Below are positions 46,003 through 55,636 of a DNA stretch of 64,000 bases, in pieces (positions within the stretch are counted from its first letter, which is position 1; the number at the start of each line of letters is the position of its first letter). Location: contig NZ_FUZF01000005.1 of assembly GCF_900168125.1 (NCBI RefSeq), forward strand, positions 144,875-208,874. Reading direction: 5' to 3'. The notes beneath the pieces were generated by a model, which worked only from the letters and a program-made list of their open reading frames with translations, had not been told where the DNA came from and made no database searches. Made by a program: the position numbers and the translations under genes. This DNA comes from Sphingobacterium nematocida (lineage in GTDB: Bacteria; Bacteroidota; Bacteroidia; Sphingobacteriales; Sphingobacteriaceae).

Positions 46003-46086
46003 ATGTTATCAATTATTTTATTAACTGTGGGGCTTATCTGTTTTTGGTTATTGTTCAGGTCTGTCTCTTTTTTCGAGAATATCTAA
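46003..46086 (+). CDS. 27-residue single-pass membrane peptide at the head of the kdp operon
   Basis: MLSIILLTVGLICFWLLF followed by RSVSFFENI and TAA: a strongly hydrophobic helix (about 2-18) and a short polar tail. Its stop codon is followed directly by the start of the next gene, so translation is probably coupled. It is not KdpF, which is present further on. No known family comes to mind; it could be an accessory subunit of the Kdp pump or a signal peptide-like leader. It may also be a chance frame; the coupling is the main support. Confidence 0.5.
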   Translation: MLSIILLTVGLICFWLLFRSVSFFENI

Positions 46087-46443
46087 ATGATGGGGACGGT
46101 AAAAATGGAAACCAAAATTAAAAACACGCTGATGCAATGGATTCCAGGAATCCAGCCAGCAAGTGAAGATGAGTCTGATTATGACCTGCTGCGGCGGTTG
46201 GCCTGCTCGTGTATGGATAGAATCCATATCGGAACAGATGAAGATCTACAATGGGTAGAGGATATTGGTAAGGTGGTCAATCTCTTATATCAAAGTGGCA
46301 ATAGATACACCAAAAACGCTATTGAAAACGAATTTCTGAGTGAACTGATTCGAGAAGAATGTCCAGCTAGTCTAAAGCTGCATATGGCCTTGTTGCCCAG
46401 GGAACTACGAAAGGAATATTTGAAAGTTATCTTAGAAAACTAA
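46087..46443 (+). CDS. Unknown small helical protein, kdp paralog 1
   Basis: The protein has 118 residues, mainly helical and without signal peptide or membrane segment. The C-terminal half, LLYQSGNRYTKNAIENEFLS followed by LLPRELRKEYLKVILEN, is repeated in the next gene as VYQKGNKYVRYLIEN and IPYQLQGVYQQQVIEN, so the two arose by duplication. It starts on the base after the previous stop codon. A faint resemblance to small bacterial families such as DUF7674 is from memory only. Position ahead of kdpF suggests a role in potassium-pump control. Confidence 0.72.
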   Translation: MMGTVKMETKIKNTLMQWIPGIQPASEDESDYDLLRRLACSCMDRIHIGTDEDLQWVEDIGKVVNLLYQSGNRYTKNAIENEFLSELIREECPASLKLHMALLPRELRKEYLKVILEN

Positions 46444-46448
46444 GTGAA

Positions 46449-46832
46449 ATGAGAAGGGTAAATGAAGACAACATGGCTAACTATCTAGCGCACGATTGCA
46501 GAGAGATCGAAGAAGAGATAGTACTACTTTCAAAGAAGCACAACATTGCAGGTGTCCTACAGGCTGTAGTCAATTTTTTGAGAACACTATTGTTGAACAA
46601 TCGATTAACGGATGCTTGTATGCATATACAGTTTTTAGGACAGGTATATCAAAAAGGGAATAAATATGTACGCTATCTGATTGAAAACTTGGTAGTACGC
46701 GCATTTGAGAGCTTCAGACGACAGTGTGACCAACAGCAATGGGAACAGTTGTATGGACGTATTCCATATCAGCTACAGGGGGTGTATCAACAACAGGTAA
46801 TTGAGAATCAAATTCAAAAATCAAGACTATGA
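46449..46832 (+). CDS. Unknown small helical protein, kdp paralog 2
   Basis: The protein has 127 residues and is the paralog of the preceding gene (shared pattern YQxGN+Y-x4-IEN, then LP/IP-x2-L-x3-Y-x3-VIxEN). It is basic-tailed and soluble. Its stop codon TGA overlaps the kdpF start (ATGA), which places it firmly in the kdp transcript with translational coupling. A different start at the second Met (DNMANYLAHD) is possible. Function unknown. Confidence 0.75.
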   Translation: MRRVNEDNMANYLAHDCREIEEEIVLLSKKHNIAGVLQAVVNFLRTLLLNNRLTDACMHIQFLGQVYQKGNKYVRYLIENLVVRAFESFRRQCDQQQWEQLYGRIPYQLQGVYQQQVIENQIQKSRL

Positions 46833-46906
46833 GTATCCTATTTATAATAGCGGTTGCGGTATTTATATACATCGCCTATGTACTGCTTAACCCAGAGAAG
46901 TTTTAA
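46829..46906 (+). CDS. kdpF: KdpF, small subunit of the potassium pump
   Basis: The 25-residue peptide MSILFIIAVAVFIYIAY followed by VLLNPEKF is the single-helix KdpF, whose ending LxNPEKF is recognisable against E. coli KdpF. It stabilises the KdpABC complex in the inner membrane. It overlaps the preceding gene by four bases and lies 36 bp before kdpA. Confidence 0.85.
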   Translation: MSILFIIAVAVFIYIAYVLLNPEKF

Positions 46907-46942
46907 GTTTTAGATAACGGATGCTTTAAAAAATATAAATAT

Positions 46943-48631
46943 ATGAACACAGAAATATTAAGTATTATAATTCTTTTCCTACTGACCGTAGTTCTGGCTA
47001 TTCCATTGGGCAGATACATAGCTCGGGTTTATAGTGGTGATAAAACCTTGTTTGACGGTGTTTTGGGACCTCTTGAAAGATTCGTTTTTAAGATCAGTGG
47101 TATCAATCCATCGCAGGAGATGGGCTGGAAACAACAGATGGTTGCGATGCTGACTATCAATATGCTATGGTTTATTATAGGTATGGTACTATTGATGACA
47201 CAGGGTGGGCTACCGTTGAATCCGGATAATAACGCTAGCATGTCTGCTGATTTGGCATTTAATACGACTATCTCTTTTGTAGTGAACTGTAATTTACAGC
47301 ATTACTCTGGTGAGACTGGAGTGAGTTACTTAGCACAATTGTGGTTGATGTTTTTGCAGTTTGTGAGTGCGGGTACGGGTATGGCGGCAGCGGTGGTGGT
47401 GTTTAGGGCCTTTCGAGATAAAACCGCGGATAAATTGGGCAACTTTTATAATTACCTTATGTTGTCCTGTACACGTATCTTATTGCCTATTTCATTTTTT
47501 GTAGCGATAGTCTTGATTTTTCAAGGTACGCCGATGACATTCGACGGTAAGGATACAATGCAGACATTGGAGGGTGATACTATTGAGGTTTCCCGTGGAC
47601 CGGTAGCCGGTTTTGTCGCTATAAAACATGTAGGGACGAACGGGGGCGGATTCTTTGGTACGAATGGAGCTCACCCTCTTGAAAATCCTACTTACCTGAC
47701 GAATATGTTGGAGATGATGGCGCAGATGATTGTTCCGTTGGCTATGTTGTTTGCTTTTGGATATTTTACGAAGCGTCTTCGTTTTTCATGGATGATGTTT
47801 TCAGTGATGACATTTGGTTTTTTACTGTTGGTGATACCCAATGTGTATATGGAGATGAAAGGAAACCCTGCAATAGAGGGCATGGGAATTAATAATAGTC
47901 TTGGGGCTATGGAAGGGAAGGAAATGCGGATTGGGGCGGCAGCTTCGGGTTTTTGGAGTATTGCTACTACTGTTATTTCCACAGGTTCGGTGAATAGTAT
48001 GCACGATAGTACAATGCCGCTATCAGGGATGAATGAACTGTTGGCCATGATGATTAATAGTTTTTATGGAGGGGTAGGTGTAGGTATACTGAACTTTTTT
48101 GTCTTTGTGATACTCGCTGTTTTTATAAGTGGTCTGATGGTAGGACGGACTCCAGAACTGTTCGGGAAAAAAGTGGAAGCACGGGAGATGAAGATCGCTA
48201 TGATTGTCGCACTGATTCACCCATTTCTTATTCTTGTCGGTACTGGCCTCTCTACAGCATTTCCGCAGTTAACTGCAGATACATTGAATAACCCGGGATT
48301 TCACGGTTTTAGTGAGATACTTTATGAATATACCTCGTCATCGGCTAATAATGGGAGTGGTTTTGAAGGATTGGGAGATAATACCCCTTGGTGGAATATC
48401 AGTACCGGGATAGTGTTGATCTTAAGTCGTTTTCTACCCATTATAGGTCCTGTGGCGATTGCGGGATTGATGGCACAGAAGAAATTTATTCCTGAAGGAG
48501 AAGGAACATTGAAAACAGATACCGGTACGTTTGGTCTGATGATTTTTACCGTTATCATTATTGTTGCCGCTTTGGCTTTTTTCCCAGCTCTGACATTAGG
48601 TCCTTTGGCAGAGTATTTTTCTGCACGTTAA
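46943..48631 (+). CDS. kdpA: Potassium-transporting ATPase, channel-like subunit KdpA
   Basis: The protein has 562 residues with about ten membrane segments. Selectivity-filter-like repeats include NCNLQHYSGETGVSYLAQ and GTNGGGFFGTNGAHPLENPT, as in E. coli KdpA. It binds K+ on the periplasmic side and passes it to KdpB. The gap to kdpB is 145 bp and holds two hairpins, which is long for this operon. Confidence 0.97.
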   Translation: MNTEILSIIILFLLTVVLAIPLGRYIARVYSGDKTLFDGVLGPLERFVFKISGINPSQEMGWKQQMVAMLTINMLWFIIGMVLLMTQGGLPLNPDNNASMSADLAFNTTISFVVNCNLQHYSGETGVSYLAQLWLMFLQFVSAGTGMAAAVVVFRAFRDKTADKLGNFYNYLMLSCTRILLPISFFVAIVLIFQGTPMTFDGKDTMQTLEGDTIEVSRGPVAGFVAIKHVGTNGGGFFGTNGAHPLENPTYLTNMLEMMAQMIVPLAMLFAFGYFTKRLRFSWMMFSVMTFGFLLLVIPNVYMEMKGNPAIEGMGINNSLGAMEGKEMRIGAAASGFWSIATTVISTGSVNSMHDSTMPLSGMNELLAMMINSFYGGVGVGILNFFVFVILAVFISGLMVGRTPELFGKKVEAREMKIAMIVALIHPFLILVGTGLSTAFPQLTADTLNNPGFHGFSEILYEYTSSSANNGSGFEGLGDNTPWWNISTGIVLILSRFLPIIGPVAIAGLMAQKKFIPEGEGTLKTDTGTFGLMIFTVIIIVAALAFFPALTLGPLAEYFSAR

Positions 48632-48681
48632 TCAGGAGTGATAACTCTTAACAAAATATACTATTGATACTGTACTAATGA

Positions 48682-48740
48682 AATACTCATGTTTAGCGAA
48701 GCACAAACACCCATGAGTATTCCATCCCGACTAATCGGGA
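48682..48740 (+). promoter_or_regulatory. Two hairpins between kdpA and kdpB
   Basis: AATACTCATG (48682-48691) pairs with CATGAGTATT (48712-48721) around a 20-nt loop, and TCCCGA-CTAA-TCGGGA (48725-48740) follows. No T-tract follows either, so they are not classical terminators. They may stabilise the upstream mRNA or tune kdpA relative to kdpB. The second belongs to the palindromic repeat also seen at 13908-13987. Confidence 0.5.
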
Positions 48741-48776
48741 CAAGTCAATGAACGTTAAAAAACAAATCATTTACAT

Positions 48777-50846
48777 ATGAAAAATAATAAATCCTTATTT
48801 CAAGGGGATATGGTTCGGGATGCACTAAAGCAATCTTTTGTAAAGTTGCACCCAGCACATATGTACCGCAATCCTATCATGTTTACTGTAGAATTGGGTA
48901 CCGTGATCATGCTGTTTGTCTGTATATGGATCGCCTTTGGCGAACAAGAGCAAGGGAGCTTGATGTACAATTTTGTCGTGTTTATCGTACTGTTGTTGAC
49001 ATTGCTTTTTGCAAATTTTGCTGAAGCTATAGCCGAGGCTCGTGGTAAAGCACAGGCCGATAGCCTTCGGAAGACCCGTGAAGATACACCCGCTAAGCTA
49101 TCTGATGGTAGGGTGGTTTCCTCAGCGATACTCCGTAAAGGGGATGTATTCTATTGTGAAGCAGGCGATATTATCCCTTCGGACGGGGAGATCATAGAGG
49201 GATTGGCTACGATAGATGAGAGCGCTATCACTGGTGAGTCTGCCCCTGTAATCCGGGAAGCCGGAGGTGATAAAAGTTCTGTCACAGGCGGTACCAAAGT
49301 GCTTTCTGACCGTATTGTGGTGCAGGTGACCGCGCAACCTGGGGAAAGCTTTCTAGATAAGATGATTGCCTTGGTAGAGGGGGCTAGCCGGCAAAAGACC
49401 CCCAACGAAATTGCTTTGACTATTCTATTGTCAGGGTTTACCTTGGTGTTTGTCTTGGTAACAATCACGTTGAAGCCCTTTGCTGATTATGCGAATGTAC
49501 ATATTACTATTGCCTCATTTATAGCCTTGTTTGTTTGTCTTATTCCGACGACAATCGGTGGATTGCTGTCTGCAATTGGAATAGCTGGTATGGATAGAGC
49601 TTTGAAAGCAAATGTCATAACCAAGAGTGGTAAAGCCGTGGAGACAGCAGGAGATATCGATGTGTTATTGCTTGACAAAACCGGTACCATCACTATCGGC
49701 AACAGAAAGGCTACTCACTTTTATCCCGTGGAGGGGCATAGCAGTAGGGCATTAATAGAGGCTGCATTATTAAGTTCTGTAGCCGACGAAACTCCCGAAG
49801 GTAAATCTATTGTGGAATTGGCGGGGGTTACTGAAAATGCTAGACTCGTCACAGACAAGGGAAGTATCTCTTATATAAAAGATGGGGTAGTGTCATTTGA
49901 ACATAAATTGTCGAACCTGAGCTTTATTCGTTTTACGGCAGAGACCCGTAGTTCTGGTGTGAATATAGGCAATCGGTGTATTCGTAAGGGGGCGACAGAT
50001 GCTATGCGGGCTCAGGTCGAGCAGGCTGGGAATACATTTCCGAAGGGTACTTTGGAACAAGTGAAAATTATTTCGGAGAATGGAGGTACACCGCTGGTGG
50101 TAACGGAGAATAACCAGGTGTTGGGCGTGGTCGAACTACAGGACGTTATCAAAACGGGTATTCAAGAGCGCTTTGAACGGTTGCGAAAAATGGGGATTAA
50201 GACAGTGATGGTGACGGGAGATAACCCATTGACAGCCCGGTACATCGCCGAAAAGGCTGGAGTAGATGATTTTATAGCCGAAGCGAAACCTGAGGACAAA
50301 ATGAACTACATTAAGAAGGAACAACAGGAAGGGCGTTTGGTAGCGATGATGGGCGACGGTACAAATGATGCGCCAGCTCTAGCGCAGGCGGATGTTGGTG
50401 TCGCGATGAATAGCGGGACACAGGCTGCTAAAGAAGCGGGTAATATGGTAGACTTGGACAACGATCCTACTAAACTGATTGAGGTCGTGGAGATTGGTAA
50501 ACAATTACTGATGACGAGAGGTACATTAACCACATTTAGTATAGCTAATGACGTGGCCAAGTACTTTGCTATTATCCCTGCGTTGTTTGTTGCGGCGATC
50601 CCGGCACTACAGGGACTCAATATTATGCGTCTGCACAGTCCGGAGACAGCTATACTTTCGGCTGTAATTTTTAATGCTATTGTCATTCCGATATTAATTC
50701 CACTGGCGTTGAAGGGGGTGGCCTACAAGCCGATAGGTGCAAGTGCATTATTGCGGCGTAACCTATTGGTATACGGTCTTGGTGGTGTGCTAGTACCGTT
50801 TGTCGGTATTAAATTGATCGACATACTTGTGGCTTTATTCTTTTAG
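48777..50846 (+). CDS. kdpB: Potassium-transporting P-type ATPase subunit KdpB
   Basis: The protein has 689 residues. The phosphorylation site D300 is in [12 protein letters not shown], the actuator motif TGES in [10 protein letters not shown], and the hinge in [12 protein letters not shown] and [17 protein letters not shown]. It drives K+ uptake through KdpA with ATP. Length and motifs are intact. Confidence 0.98.
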   Translation: MKNNKSLFQGDMVRDALKQSFVKLHPAHMYRNPIMFTVELGTVIMLFVCIWIAFGEQEQGSLMYNFVVFIVLLLTLLFANFAEAIAEARGKAQADSLRKTREDTPAKLSDGRVVSSAILRKGDVFYCEAGDIIPSDGEIIEGLATIDESAITGESAPVIREAGGDKSSVTGGTKVLSDRIVVQVTAQPGESFLDKMIALVEGASRQKTPNEIALTILLSGFTLVFVLVTITLKPFADYANVHITIASFIALFVCLIPTTIGGLLSAIGIAGMDRALKANVITKSGKAVETAGDIDVLLLDKTGTITIGNRKATHFYPVEGHSSRALIEAALLSSVADETPEGKSIVELAGVTENARLVTDKGSISYIKDGVVSFEHKLSNLSFIRFTAETRSSGVNIGNRCIRKGATDAMRAQVEQAGNTFPKGTLEQVKIISENGGTPLVVTENNQVLGVVELQDVIKTGIQERFERLRKMGIKTVMVTGDNPLTARYIAEKAGVDDFIAEAKPEDKMNYIKKEQQEGRLVAMMGDGTNDAPALAQADVGVAMNSGTQAAKEAGNMVDLDNDPTKLIEVVEIGKQLLMTRGTLTTFSIANDVAKYFAIIPALFVAAIPALQGLNIMRLHSPETAILSAVIFNAIVIPILIPLALKGVAYKPIGASALLRRNLLVYGLGGVLVPFVGIKLIDILVALFF

Positions 50847-50868
50847 TTTTTACATAATTAGTATATAT

Positions 50869-51432
50869 ATGAAAACAAATATATTACCAGCTATAAAGCT
50901 GACATTTATCTTAATTCTTTTATTTGTCGTGTTATACCCATTCGTTTTGTGGGGTGTTGGGCAATTGTCTAAAGACAATGGAAGGGGAATTCTAGTCAAA
51001 CAAGATGGGAAGGCGTATTATAAAAACATAGGCCAATCGTTTAAAGAAGCAAAGTATTTCTGGTCACGTCCTTCTGCTGTTGATTATAATGCGGCAGGCT
51101 CGGGTGCGAGTAATAAAGGACCTAATAATGAGGAATACCTTCTGCTTGTCAAGCAACGGATAGATGAGTTTGTGCTACAGAATCCTACGGTAAAAGTCTC
51201 TGATATTCCGGTTGATCTTGTGACTGCCAGTGGCAGTGGATTAGATCCTCATATTTCTGTCGCTGCGGCTCGTGTTCAGGTAGATCGAATAGCAAAGCTA
51301 CGTAAACTGGATACCTCCCGTATTTATTCGCTGATTGATAGCTGCACTGAGCGCCCTCTATTAGGTTTGTTTGGTCCCGAAAAAATCAATGTTCTGGAAT
51401 TGAACCTCGTTTTGGATCAGTTGGTAAATTAA
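50869..51432 (+). CDS. kdpC: Potassium-transporting ATPase subunit KdpC
   Basis: The protein has 187 residues from the ATG at 50869, after which one membrane helix follows (about 8-28). Typical KdpC pieces are YFWSRPSAVDYNAAGSGAS near residue 60 and ASGSGLDPHISVAAA near 125. It completes the KdpFABC complex. The gap to kdpB is 22 bp. Confidence 0.95.
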   Translation: MKTNILPAIKLTFILILLFVVLYPFVLWGVGQLSKDNGRGILVKQDGKAYYKNIGQSFKEAKYFWSRPSAVDYNAAGSGASNKGPNNEEYLLLVKQRIDEFVLQNPTVKVSDIPVDLVTASGSGLDPHISVAAARVQVDRIAKLRKLDTSRIYSLIDSCTERPLLGLFGPEKINVLELNLVLDQLVN

Positions 51433-51467
51433 TTAAAGTATGACCATAAATAATAAGGAACACACAT

Positions 51468-52520
51468 ATGGAAAGATATATAGCTGCATGGGTAGGCGCT
51501 GTCCTACTAGGAGGAGTTTTTTTTAAAGCAGGTGCACAAGATGTTAAGGGACTGCAGGTTAGTGGTTACGCCGAAGTCTATTACCAACATGATTTTGGTT
51601 CTAATAAATCAAATCAAAGACCTAACTTTATATATAGTCACAATCGCAACAACGAGGTGAGTTTGAATTTAGGGATTATAAAGGCTTCTTATGAGACTAC
51701 TCATATGCGTACCAATTTGGCGATGGGTGTGGGGTCGTACATGAGTGCCAACTATGCTGCAGAGCCCGATGTTTTGAAAAACATCTACGAAGCCAATGTT
51801 GGTGTACGGCTTTCTTCTACTAGGGAACTGTGGTTGGATGTCGGTATATTACCTTCTCATATTGGTGCGGAGGGCGCAATAGGTATGGATTGCCCGACTT
51901 TGACACGCAGCTTGATGGCTGAGAATTCGCCTTATTTTGAAACAGGAGCAAAATTATCTTATCAGACGGGAAGTAAAAAATGGCAGTTAGCACTGTTGGT
52001 GTTGAACGGTTGGCAGCGTATACAGCGAGTCAATGGAAATACAACTCCTGCTTTCGGGCATCAATTGACATATCGTCCCTCAGAGCGATTAACATTGAAT
52101 AGCAGTTCTTTTGTAGGTAGTGATAAACCCGATAGTACAAGGCAGATGCGTTATTTTCACAATTTGTATGGCCAGTTTCAATGGACCGAGAACCTGAGCA
52201 TTACTGCGGCATTTGATATAGGTGCAGAGCAGCAGGAGAAGGGACGTAACAACTATAATATATGGTATTCGCCAGCATTAATCTTGAGTTATAAAGCTGG
52301 TACGGCATGGCGTTTTGCTGGACGTGCCGAGTATTATAACGATCGTAAAGGTGTTATCGTTACTGTCGCAGATAGGCAAGGAATGCGTACTGTCGGGGCA
52401 TCTATAAATGCGGATTATCGTATTTTACCAAATCTACTGTGGCGGGTAGAGGTAAAAGATCTGATACAGGGTAAAAAGCAGTACTGGGCTGCTACAACTG
52501 CGCTGGTTGTTAAGTTTTGA
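51468..52520 (+). CDS. Outer-membrane porin-like protein (BBP2-like) in the kdp operon
   Basis: The protein has 350 residues with a signal peptide ending AGAQ. It begins VKGLQVSGYAEVYYQHDF and ends with an aromatic C-terminal strand (ALVVKF), as in beta-barrel porins of the BBP2/OmpL-like group. Situated between kdpC and kdpD, it probably lets K+ cross the outer membrane for the Kdp pump (inference). Confidence 0.82.
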   Translation: MERYIAAWVGAVLLGGVFFKAGAQDVKGLQVSGYAEVYYQHDFGSNKSNQRPNFIYSHNRNNEVSLNLGIIKASYETTHMRTNLAMGVGSYMSANYAAEPDVLKNIYEANVGVRLSSTRELWLDVGILPSHIGAEGAIGMDCPTLTRSLMAENSPYFETGAKLSYQTGSKKWQLALLVLNGWQRIQRVNGNTTPAFGHQLTYRPSERLTLNSSSFVGSDKPDSTRQMRYFHNLYGQFQWTENLSITAAFDIGAEQQEKGRNNYNIWYSPALILSYKAGTAWRFAGRAEYYNDRKGVIVTVADRQGMRTVGASINADYRILPNLLWRVEVKDLIQGKKQYWAATTALVVKF

Positions 52521-52541
52521 CCGCCAGCTAAATAAAGAGGT

Positions 52542-53663
52542 ATGGAAGAAAATAAACGCGCGGCGCATTTTCTTGAACTTATTAAAAAGTCGAGAAGAGG
52601 TAAGTTCAAGCTCTACATTGGGATGAGTGCGGGGGTGGGTAAGACCTATCGCATGCTACAAGAGGCGCATTCTATGCTTAAAAATGGTGTGGATGTAAAG
52701 ATTGGATTTATAGAAACGCATTATCGCAAGGAAACGCATGCTTTGTTGGAGGGACTTCCTATTATCCAAAGGAAGCGGATGTTTTATAAAGGTAAGGAGT
52801 TGGAGGAAATGGACCTTCAGGCAATCTTGTCAGCGCGGCCGGAAGTGGTGGTTGTAGACGAGCTGGCTCACACCAATATGGAAGGTAGTGTCAACGCCAA
52901 AAGGTGGCAAGATGTGATGGATATTCTTGCAGCAGGAATTAATGTGATCAGTGCGGTGAATATACAACACATCGAAAGTCTAAATGACGAGATTCGTGCC
53001 ATCACAGGTGTGGAGGTTCGTGAGCGTATTCCTGATAGTGTTGTTGCTATGGCCGATGAAGTGGTAAATATAGATTTAAGTGCGGAGGAACTCATAGATC
53101 GGTTGAAGGAAGGTAAAATTTATGATAGAAATAAAGTGGATGCTGCACTCGCTAATTTTTTCAAAAGTGATCATATCCTTCAACTGCGCGAACTGGCACT
53201 GAAAGAGGTTGCTTCACAGGTACAGCGGAAGGTCGAATCGGAGATAGCTCCTTTACGCTCTGTAAAAAAGGAGCGTCTTTTGGCTTGTATCAGTTCAAAT
53301 GAAAAGACGGCACGGACCATTATCCGTAAGACGGCTAGACTGGCCAATTACTATAACGCCGTCTGGTACGTGCTGTATGTGCAGACCGCAAAAGAGCGCC
53401 TTGATAAGATTGCGCTGGATAAACAGCGGCATCTCATTAATAATTTTAAGCTTGCTACGGATTTAGGAGCAGAAATTATCAAAATAAAAAGCAATCGTAT
53501 TACCCAAACTATTCTATCCCAATGCGAAGACCGAAAGATAACGACGGTATGTATCGGTAAACCGCATTTGACGTTGTTAAAGATAATTTTGGCTACCGAT
53601 ACTTTTAATACTTTATTAAATAAATTATCAAAAGAAAATATAGATTTGGTGATTCTAAGCTGA
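52542..53663 (+). CDS. kdpD: KdpD sensor half without kinase domain
   Basis: The protein has 373 residues. The KdpD N-terminal domain (about 15-225) has the Walker A motif GMSAGVGKTYRMLQEA and the Walker B-like VVVVDELAHTN, and a USP-like domain (about 245-373) follows. There is no membrane region and no HisKA or HATPase domain; full KdpD has about 900 residues. The missing kinase is supplied by the next gene, 31 bp downstream. It is a natural stop, not a frameshift: the next gene starts with its own membrane helix. Confidence 0.93.
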   Translation: MEENKRAAHFLELIKKSRRGKFKLYIGMSAGVGKTYRMLQEAHSMLKNGVDVKIGFIETHYRKETHALLEGLPIIQRKRMFYKGKELEEMDLQAILSARPEVVVVDELAHTNMEGSVNAKRWQDVMDILAAGINVISAVNIQHIESLNDEIRAITGVEVRERIPDSVVAMADEVVNIDLSAEELIDRLKEGKIYDRNKVDAALANFFKSDHILQLRELALKEVASQVQRKVESEIAPLRSVKKERLLACISSNEKTARTIIRKTARLANYYNAVWYVLYVQTAKERLDKIALDKQRHLINNFKLATDLGAEIIKIKSNRITQTILSQCEDRKITTVCIGKPHLTLLKIILATDTFNTLLNKLSKENIDLVILS

Positions 53664-53694
53664 TAGTTATAGTCCCAATTAAAGAACAAATGGT

Positions 53695-55440
53695 ATGAAC
53701 ATAAAAGCAAAAATTACGTTTGGTGTAGGGATGCTCTTCTTGCTGATCGTCTTGTTGGCTACGGTAAGCGGTTGGTATGTAAATCAACTGAAAAGAGATA
53801 CGAATAATATACTGGTGGCCAACTATAATACTTTGCAGTATGGCAATAATATGTTATTGGCTTTGGAAGATTTGGAAAGGGATCCTGTGGCGGTGAATCG
53901 CTTTCGGGAGAATCTGGATAAGCAACAGCTAAATATGACGGAGCTGGGCGAGCAGGAGGCTACAACGCTGATTGTCGAACATCTGAGTGCATTAATGAAG
54001 AATCCCAAGGATCAGCGCTTAACGTCGGCCATTCGTCGGGACGTAGCTGAATTAATGCGCTTGAATATGGAAGCTATCGAGCGAAAGAGCGTCATTGCCG
54101 ATGAGACTGCGGAGCGTGCAATTATCATTATATCTATAACAGGGGCTTTATGTTTTTTGATTGCTTTCGTTCTATTGGTAAACCTACCCTCTTCGATAGC
54201 GAATCCCATAACGGAGTTAACAGAGAGCATTAAACAGATCGCAAATCAAAATTATAAGAAACGTGTGTTTTTCTCGGGACATAAGGAGTTTGGGGAACTG
54301 GCAGACTCTTTTAATACGATGGCTGAAAAGCTAGAAGAATATGCGGAAAGTAAATTGGATAAACTATTGAAAAGTAAGAAACGCATCGAGACGTTGATAG
54401 ACCGAATGCATGATCCGGTAATCGGTACAGATGAGGATGAGATCGTTCTGTTTGCTAATGAGCAGGCCTGTAAGGTGACCGGAATGAGAAGGGAAGAATT
54501 TGTCGGTTATTCTATCCGGGATTTGGCATTGCGGAATGATTTGATCCGTGATGTGTATAGAGACTGGAATAAAGACGGGAATGGTTTTTTAGGAAACGGT
54601 ACGCTTAAAATATATGCTGATGATAAGGAGAGCTACTTTGAGAAGGAGCTTATTGACATAGGGATAGTTCCTACGGGTGAACGTGAAGAACAGTTTATCG
54701 GGCGTGTGGTCTTATTAAAGAATGTTACAACGTTTAAGGAGATGGATTTAGCAAAGACTAATTTCATAGGTACGGTTTCGCATGAGTTTAAGACACCGAT
54801 CGCTTCTATTAAATTAGGAATACAACTGTTGGAGAATAAGCAAATAGGGGTATTAAATGAGGAGCAGTCGAATTTGGTTACAGGGATCAAAGACGATTTG
54901 CAACGCCTGTTGCAGATTACTGGGGAGTTGTTGAATATGGCTCAGGTGGAAAGTGGCGCTATTCAGATGAATATAACGGCGACTGAAGTGAAACCCATTG
55001 TCGATTATGCGGTAGAGGCCAATCGTGCAATGATGGAGCAACGTCATATTGAGATTGCTGTAGATATTGAGGAGCCTATGGTCAACGTTCAGGCCGATTC
55101 GGAAAAGACTGCTTGGGTGTTGACGAATTTGATTTCTAATGCATTGCGGTATTCGCATGACGATTCTAATGTATATGTGCGGGTATATGTTAAGGAAGAT
55201 AAAGTCTGGTTTTCGGTACGTGATACAGGGCAGGGGATTTTGCCGGAGTACACGGATAAGATCTTTCACCGCTACTTTAGGGTGCCTGGCGTAAAGAAGG
55301 AGGGAACAGGACTGGGACTCAGTATTAGTAAGGATTTTATTGAGGCACAAGGGGGAGTTATCACTGTCGAAAGTGAGTATGGAATAGGTAGTGTTTTTTC
55401 TTTTTTCCTGCGGGCTGAAAAACGCTTGCAGTCAACTTAA
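53695..55440 (+). CDS. Membrane histidine kinase with HAMP and PAS, partner of split KdpD
   Basis: The protein has 581 residues. Membrane helices at about 6-28 and 141-165 enclose a periplasmic part of about 110 residues; HAMP (about 166-220) and PAS (about 235-350) follow. HisKA has H363 in TVSHEFKTPIASIKLGIQ, and the ATP domain has NLISNALRYS, DTGQGILPEY and GTGLGLSIS. It likely phosphorylates the NtrC-type regulator encoded at 44497-45831. This kinase is of the general kind rather than KdpD, and lacks a KdpE partner. Confidence 0.92.
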   Translation: MNIKAKITFGVGMLFLLIVLLATVSGWYVNQLKRDTNNILVANYNTLQYGNNMLLALEDLERDPVAVNRFRENLDKQQLNMTELGEQEATTLIVEHLSALMKNPKDQRLTSAIRRDVAELMRLNMEAIERKSVIADETAERAIIIISITGALCFLIAFVLLVNLPSSIANPITELTESIKQIANQNYKKRVFFSGHKEFGELADSFNTMAEKLEEYAESKLDKLLKSKKRIETLIDRMHDPVIGTDEDEIVLFANEQACKVTGMRREEFVGYSIRDLALRNDLIRDVYRDWNKDGNGFLGNGTLKIYADDKESYFEKELIDIGIVPTGEREEQFIGRVVLLKNVTTFKEMDLAKTNFIGTVSHEFKTPIASIKLGIQLLENKQIGVLNEEQSNLVTGIKDDLQRLLQITGELLNMAQVESGAIQMNITATEVKPIVDYAVEANRAMMEQRHIEIAVDIEEPMVNVQADSEKTAWVLTNLISNALRYSHDDSNVYVRVYVKEDKVWFSVRDTGQGILPEYTDKIFHRYFRVPGVKKEGTGLGLSISKDFIEAQGGVITVESEYGIGSVFSFFLRAEKRLQST

Positions 55441-55492
55441 AATCGTATTCACTTTTAAGTAGATCAATCTAATTTTTCCAATATTTTAAACG

Positions 55493-55520
55493 AACCTCAG
55501 CGAAAAGTCTGAGGTTTTTT
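55493..55520 (+). terminator. Terminator of the kdp operon
   Basis: AACCTCAG and CTGAGGTT form an eight-pair stem with an 8-nt loop, followed by further T residues. It lies 52 bp past the kinase stop codon. Confidence 0.88.
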
Positions 55521-55636
55521 GTTATTGTTCAATCATGGTTGAACGTTGTGTGGACAACCATTAATATATAGACTCGAATGTTTTGTAGCTAAAAGTTTAC
55601 AAAATGAAATTAAAAAGTTCTCTAAAGTTAAAACTG

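Noticed and set aside
52542..55440. Possible frameshift splitting one kdpD gene into two
   Set aside because: The second gene starts with its own membrane helix, periplasmic part, HAMP and PAS rather than the KdpD four-helix region, and a 31-bp gap with stop and start codons separates them.
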